14,693 nucleotides of DNA from TH-plancto1 sp031431195 (lineage in GTDB: Bacteria; Planctomycetota; Planctomycetia; Planctomycetales; Planctomycetaceae): positions 1 through 14,693 of the forward strand of contig JANPCU010000379.1 of the NCBI GenBank assembly GCA_031431195.1, in the 5' to 3' direction. Position numbers and translations under genes: made by a program. A model generated the notes under the pieces. The model saw only the letters and a program-made list of their open reading frames with translations, ran no database searches and had not been told where the DNA came from. Within the stretch, counting starts at the first letter, position 1. The number at the start of each line of letters is the position of its first letter. Below are positions 14,665 through 14,693 of this stretch, in pieces.

Positions 14665-14693
14665 GGGGGGATCGTTGAGGTTTATGGTTTATG

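Overview
The window looks like part of a planctomycete chromosome (inferred). The GC-rich coding style, the BlaI plus M56-peptidase gene pair, and above all the density of palindromic dispersed repeats fit that phylum. I recall the repeat cores (AACCCCNNCGGGGTT, CCACGGAGGCACGGAGAA, CCCAGACATC hairpins, GTAGGGTGGGAC hairpins) from planctomycete genomes, but no search was possible here. No RNA gene, CRISPR array or replication origin was seen.

Left end (1-2530) is a graveyard of mobile DNA. The first 51 bases are the reverse-strand start of an IS5-type transposase. Next comes an ISKra4-type transposase that can be followed from 218 to 2456 but is broken by stop codons, a frameshift and two inserted repeat blocks. 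One of those (1691-1985) has its own terminal inverted repeats.

2533-5346 is a compact regulatory operon. A clear sigma-70-like promoter, whose -10 box lies inside a perfect 10-bp inverted repeat, precedes a BlaI-type repressor gene. Three bases later starts a 774-residue BlaR1-like M56 metallopeptidase, whose C-terminal part is a Pro/Ala linker plus coiled coils instead of a beta-lactam sensor domain.

5347-6359 carries no intact gene. It holds the last ~45 codons of an ABC-F ATPase, a 36-bp perfect long inverted repeat, two covarying small hairpins, a ~240-bp near-palindrome and another nested hairpin.

6360-8723 (minus) encodes a type IIA topoisomerase A subunit, closest to ParC in architecture but with a GyrA-box-like RGGKG motif at its very C-terminus and a divergent quinolone pocket. 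Two copies of a ~400-bp composite repeat in opposite orientation (9028-9422 and 12047-12451) then bracket a small four-helix membrane protein of unknown function (minus) and a sugar-type double ABC ATPase without its permease (plus). The right end holds a membrane-anchored endonuclease/exonuclease/phosphatase-family protein (plus) convergent with prfA (minus), the peptide chain release factor 1.

Housekeeping genes (parC-like, prfA) are interleaved with accessory genes and repeat-rich spacers. The least ordinary items are the M56 protein's sensor region, the displaced GyrA box and the layered repeat families; none is proven here to be a new system.
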